Origin: Hyphomicrobiales bacterium
GTDB lineage: Bacteria; Pseudomonadota; Alphaproteobacteria; Rhizobiales; Aestuariivirgaceae
Length of the DNA stretch: 8,149 nucleotides
Assembly (NCBI GenBank): GCA_023266715.1
Contig: JAHFPK010000115.1
Span: 1 to 8,149, forward strand
Direction of reading: 5' to 3'
Part shown: positions 5,477 to 8,149 of the stretch, in pieces
Position numbering within the stretch: position 1 is the first letter of the stretch
Layout: each line of letters begins with the position of its first letter
Translations under genes and position numbers: made by a program
The notes under the pieces: model-generated
Database searches by the model: none
Told to the model about the DNA's origin: nothing
Seen by the model: only the letters and a program-made list of their open reading frames with translations

Positions 5477-7069
5477 GTGACGGGTTACGACTACATTATC
5501 GTGGGTGGCGGATCGGCAGGCTGCGTGCTGGCGGCCCGGTTGTCCGAAATGCCCGATGCAAAAGTGCTGTTGATCGAGGCTGGCCCCCGGGACACCAATC
5601 CCTACATTCACATGCCCGTGGGCTTCTTCAAGATGACCGGCGGCCCCCTGACCTGGGGCTACCAGACCGTGCCCCTGCGCCACGCCAACAACCGCGTGGC
5701 CGTTTACCCCCAAGGCCGTGTGCTAGGTGGTGGCAGTTCCATCAATGCCGAAATCTACACCCGCGGCTGCCCCGAGGATTATAACGCCTGGGCCTCCGAA
5801 TTGAACTGCAAGGGCTGGAGCTGGAAAGATCTCAAACCCTATTTCGTGAAGTCGGAAGGCAACGCAAGTCTCGGCGGCAGTGAACATGGCGTTGATGGGC
5901 CGCTGGGTGTTTCCGATCTTGCCAGCCCCAACAAGGTCTCGCTCGCCTATGTCCAGGGCTGCATGGATTTCGGCATGCCCCACAATGCCGATTTTAATTC
6001 GGGAAAACTCGAAGGCGCCGGCCTTTATCAGACGACGATCAAGGACGGCAGGCGTTGCAGCGCAGCAGTTGGCTATCTTAAACCCGCCATGAAACGAAGC
6101 AATCTCACGGTAAGAACCGGTCTCTTCGTCACCCGCCTTCTCATTGAAAAGGGCCGCGCCGTTGGCGTTGAAGTCATCAATGGCGGCCAGGTGCAGCGCC
6201 TTGAGGCGGCAAGTGAAGTGATCGTGACAGCGGGAGCCATCGGCTCACCCAAACTTCTTTTGCTCTCTGGCATTGGTCCGGCCAAGCATCTCAAGGAAAA
6301 GGACGTACCGGTCATTCATGATCTCAAGGGCGTGGGCCAAAATCTCCATGATCATTTTTCAACCGATGTCACTTGGGTCCTGAATGGTCCTCATTCCTAT
6401 GACAAATACAAGAAAAAGCATTGGCAGGCCTGGGCAGGCCTGCAATATCTCCTCTACAGAACGGGACCTGTCGCTTCCAACATTGTTGAAGCGGGGGCCT
6501 TTTGGTGGAGTGACCGCAAGGAAAAAATACCCGACCTGCAATTTCATTTCCTCGCAGGCGCAGGCGTTGAAGAAGGCGTGGGCACCGTGCCCGGCGGTAA
6601 TGGCGCCACTTGCAATTCCTATCACACACGGCCCCGCTCCCGTGGCAGCGTCACGCTCCGCTCCAACAATCCGGCCGATGCGCCGCTCGTTGATCCCAAT
6701 TCCTTCGCCGATCCCTATGATCTCGCCCGCCACATCGATGCAATCAAGATCACCCAGGAAGTGGGAGCCACCCGCTCCATGCGTCGCTTTGTGGATCATG
6801 AACATTTCCCCGGCCCCTCCTGCAAAACAAAAAAAGACTATGAAGATGTAGCCAAAGCTAACGCCCGCTCATCCTACCATCCAGTCGGCACCTGCAAGAT
6901 GGGCACTGACGATATGGCAGTGGTGGACACCAAAATGCGGATTCGCGGTATTGATGGCCTGCGCGTCTGTGACAGTTCCACCATGCCCCGCATTGTCTCT
7001 TCAAATACCAACGCCCCCACCATTGCCATGGCAGAAAGGGCCGCGGACCTGATCCGTGGCAACAGGTAA
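5477..7069 (+). CDS. GMC-family FAD-dependent alcohol dehydrogenase (choline dehydrogenase/AlkJ-like)
   Basis: This 530-residue GMC oxidoreductase would oxidise a primary or secondary hydroxyl using FAD. It shows the FAD dinucleotide fold (YDYIIVGGGSAG, GxGxxG at 10-15), GMC signature 1 (GRVLGGGSSIN from residue 80), signature 2 (GAIGSPKLLLLSGIGP, 253-268), and a C-terminal catalytic pair: His468 in YHPVGTCKMG and Asn512 in SNTNAPT. Their spacing of 44 residues equals that of His466 and Asn510 in choline oxidase. The YHPVGT wording resembles AlkJ-type aliphatic alcohol dehydrogenases, which pass electrons to quinones, more than oxidases. No signal peptide is seen, so it is cytoplasmic or loosely membrane-associated. 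The start is GTG, chosen by the AAGGAA site. It is divergent from the regulator gene behind the palindrome promoter, and its TAA overlaps the next ATG (TAATG). The substrate is unknown; choline is unlikely without betaine genes nearby. Confidence 0.93.
   Translation: MTGYDYIIVGGGSAGCVLAARLSEMPDAKVLLIEAGPRDTNPYIHMPVGFFKMTGGPLTWGYQTVPLRHANNRVAVYPQGRVLGGGSSINAEIYTRGCPEDYNAWASELNCKGWSWKDLKPYFVKSEGNASLGGSEHGVDGPLGVSDLASPNKVSLAYVQGCMDFGMPHNADFNSGKLEGAGLYQTTIKDGRRCSAAVGYLKPAMKRSNLTVRTGLFVTRLLIEKGRAVGVEVINGGQVQRLEAASEVIVTAGAIGSPKLLLLSGIGPAKHLKEKDVPVIHDLKGVGQNLHDHFSTDVTWVLNGPHSYDKYKKKHWQAWAGLQYLLYRTGPVASNIVEAGAFWWSDRKEKIPDLQFHFLAGAGVEEGVGTVPGGNGATCNSYHTRPRSRGSVTLRSNNPADAPLVDPNSFADPYDLARHIDAIKITQEVGATRSMRRFVDHEHFPGPSCKTKKDYEDVAKANARSSYHPVGTCKMGTDDMAVVDTKMRIRGIDGLRVCDSSTMPRIVSSNTNAPTIAMAERAADLIRGNR
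6423..6442 (+). repeat. Tandem decamer inside the GMC dehydrogenase gene
   Basis: GGCAGGCCTG occurs twice back to back. Because each copy is nearly self-complementary, 6424-6431 and 6436-6443 can also pair as an 8-bp stem with a 4-base loop. It is in frame within normal coding sequence and no T-tract follows, so it is probably fortuitous. Confidence 0.5.
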
Positions 7070-8149
7070 TGCCCAAAATCGTAAGTGCAGCAGAAGCTGT
7101 AAAAAATATCGGGGATGGCGCCACCGTCACCGTCAATTCATCCTCAGGTCTGTGCTGCCCCGATGCAATATTGAAAGCGCTCGGTGAACGCTTCGGCCGC
7201 GAACAGCATCCGCGTGATCTCACCATGCTTCACCCCATTGCAGCCGGCGACATGTCGGGCATCAAGGGCGTTGACCATATTGCCAAATCAGGATTGATCA
7301 CCCGCATCATAGCAGGCTCCTATCCCTCCGGCCCCTCATCCGCCGAACCACCATTGATCTGGCAAATGCTGGGAACCAATGAAATCGCCGCCTACAATGT
7401 ACCCTCCGGCATCATGTTTGATATCCACCGCGAGGCCGCCGCCAAGCGTCCCGGCGTACTCACCAAGATTGGCCTCGATACCTTCGTCGATCCCGCTCAC
7501 GAGGGCTGCGCCATGAATGCGAAAGCGGCAGCTGTGCCAATCGTGAAGAAAATAAGTTTCGAAGGTGAGGAGTGGCTCTATTTCCCCGCCATCATTCCGA
7601 ACGTTGCCATCATCCGAGCCACCTCGTCAGACGAGCGCGGCAATCTCACCTTCGAGCATGAGGGCGCCTATATCGGCGCACTCGATCTCGCCATGGCCGC
7701 CCACAACAATGGTGGCATCGTCATCGCCCAGGTGAAGCGCATCATCAGGGATCATCCCCTGAAACCCCATGATGTGTATGTGCCCGGCATTCTGTTGGAC
7801 TACATCGTTGAAGCACCGGACCAATGGCAGACCACCCAGACACCCTATGATCCCGCCATCTCCGGCGAAGTGTTCAAGCCGCTCGACTCATTCAGCCACA
7901 TGGACTTTGGAACCGGCAAGGCTATCGCGCGGCGCGTCGCGCAGGAATTGAAAGAGGGCTGGGCCGTGAATCTGGGCTTCGGTGTTTCCGCCAATGTGCC
8001 GCGTATTTTTTTGGAGGAAGGTCTCCACGGCAAAACCACCTGGGTGATTGAGCAAGGTGCTGTCGGCGGCATTCCACTCCTCGACTTCCAGTTCGGCTGC
8101 TCATCAAACGCCGAAGCCATCATCGGTTCGCCTTCACAGTTCACCTATT
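7069..8149 (+). CDS. Acyl-CoA:acetate/propionate CoA-transferase-like protein, 3' end outside window
   Basis: The frame is open from ATG at 7069 to the window edge: 360 complete codons of a family usually about 520-530 residues, so the C-terminal third is missing. The reading resembles fused alpha-beta family I CoA-transferases (propionate CoA-transferase, YdiF type), which move CoA between an acyl-CoA donor and a carboxylic acid through a glutamyl-CoA thioester. The likely catalytic Glu is Glu328 in IEQGAVGGIP, near the position of Glu324 recalled for the Clostridium propionicum enzyme; a GCSSNAEAII stretch follows, as in that family. NLGFGVSANVP (301-311) is the usual beta-domain glycine segment. 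ATG overlaps the dehydrogenase stop as TAATG with only a weak CAGG upstream, so translation is probably coupled. Its likely job is to activate an acid from the pathway as a CoA thioester; acid and CoA donor are unknown. Confidence 0.87.
   Translation, partial: MPKIVSAAEAVKNIGDGATVTVNSSSGLCCPDAILKALGERFGREQHPRDLTMLHPIAAGDMSGIKGVDHIAKSGLITRIIAGSYPSGPSSAEPPLIWQMLGTNEIAAYNVPSGIMFDIHREAAAKRPGVLTKIGLDTFVDPAHEGCAMNAKAAAVPIVKKISFEGEEWLYFPAIIPNVAIIRATSSDERGNLTFEHEGAYIGALDLAMAAHNNGGIVIAQVKRIIRDHPLKPHDVYVPGILLDYIVEAPDQWQTTQTPYDPAISGEVFKPLDSFSHMDFGTGKAIARRVAQELKEGWAVNLGFGVSANVPRIFLEEGLHGKTTWVIEQGAVGGIPLLDFQFGCSSNAEAIIGSPSQFTY

Noticed and set aside
6423..6443. Tandem decamer hairpin as an intrinsic terminator
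   Set aside because: No T-tract follows, and the frame continues through it to the conserved C-terminal catalytic motifs.
6359..6851. Overlapping open frames on both strands inside the GMC gene
   Set aside because: Both are shadows of a gene whose FAD motif, GMC signatures and catalytic residues are in one uninterrupted frame.
1..8149. CRISPR array, tRNA or rRNA gene, insertion sequence or phage element
   Set aside because: No regularly spaced repeats, transposase-like reading, terminal inverted repeats or RNA gene sequence were seen, and the packed coding leaves no space for them.

Overview
The window looks like an alphaproteobacterial chromosome segment. The main clue is a full-length, single-chain ethylmalonyl-CoA mutase closely resembling my memory of the Rhodobacter-type enzyme. 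Moderately high GC and very tight gene packing fit this. The genus cannot be read from the sequence. Nearly every base is coding, and there is no gene-free stretch over 300 bases. The only real intergenic space is about 70 bp at 5407-5476, plus the short leader at 1-45.

Layout: (1) 46-2022, plus strand: ethylmalonyl-CoA mutase (ecm), preceded by a perfect 10-bp inverted repeat whose right arm contains the ribosome binding site. (2) 2014-5406, minus strand: a compact four-gene operon read leftwards. Its order is a TetR-type regulator, a short-chain dehydrogenase (SDR), a DUF993 aldolase-like TIM barrel, and a sugar phosphate isomerase/epimerase-like TIM barrel. Junctions are 4-bp overlaps or a 2-bp gap, and the last gene overlaps the 3' end of ecm tail to tail by 9 bp. 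(3) 5407-5476: the divergent control region, with a perfect 9-2-9 palindrome lying between the -35 and -10 of a good rightward promoter. This is the expected position for a TetR-family operator. (4) 5477 to the right edge, plus strand: a GMC-family FAD alcohol dehydrogenase, joined by TAATG to a propionate CoA-transferase-like gene that runs off the window at 8149.

Regions 2-4 read as one regulated catabolic module. Two oxidoreductases (GMC and SDR), an isomerase or epimerase, an aldolase-like enzyme and a CoA-transferase could oxidise a hydroxylated compound, rearrange and cleave it, and activate an acid product as a CoA thioester. The substrate is unknown. The DUF993, isomerase and SDR genes recur together in rhizobial and actinobacterial sugar-type clusters (recalled, not searched). 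Here they have neither a visible transporter nor a Gfo/Idh dehydrogenase, and are instead joined to a GMC enzyme and a CoA-transferase. The adjacent ecm belongs to acetyl-CoA assimilation and could receive acyl-CoA products, but that link rests only on adjacency.
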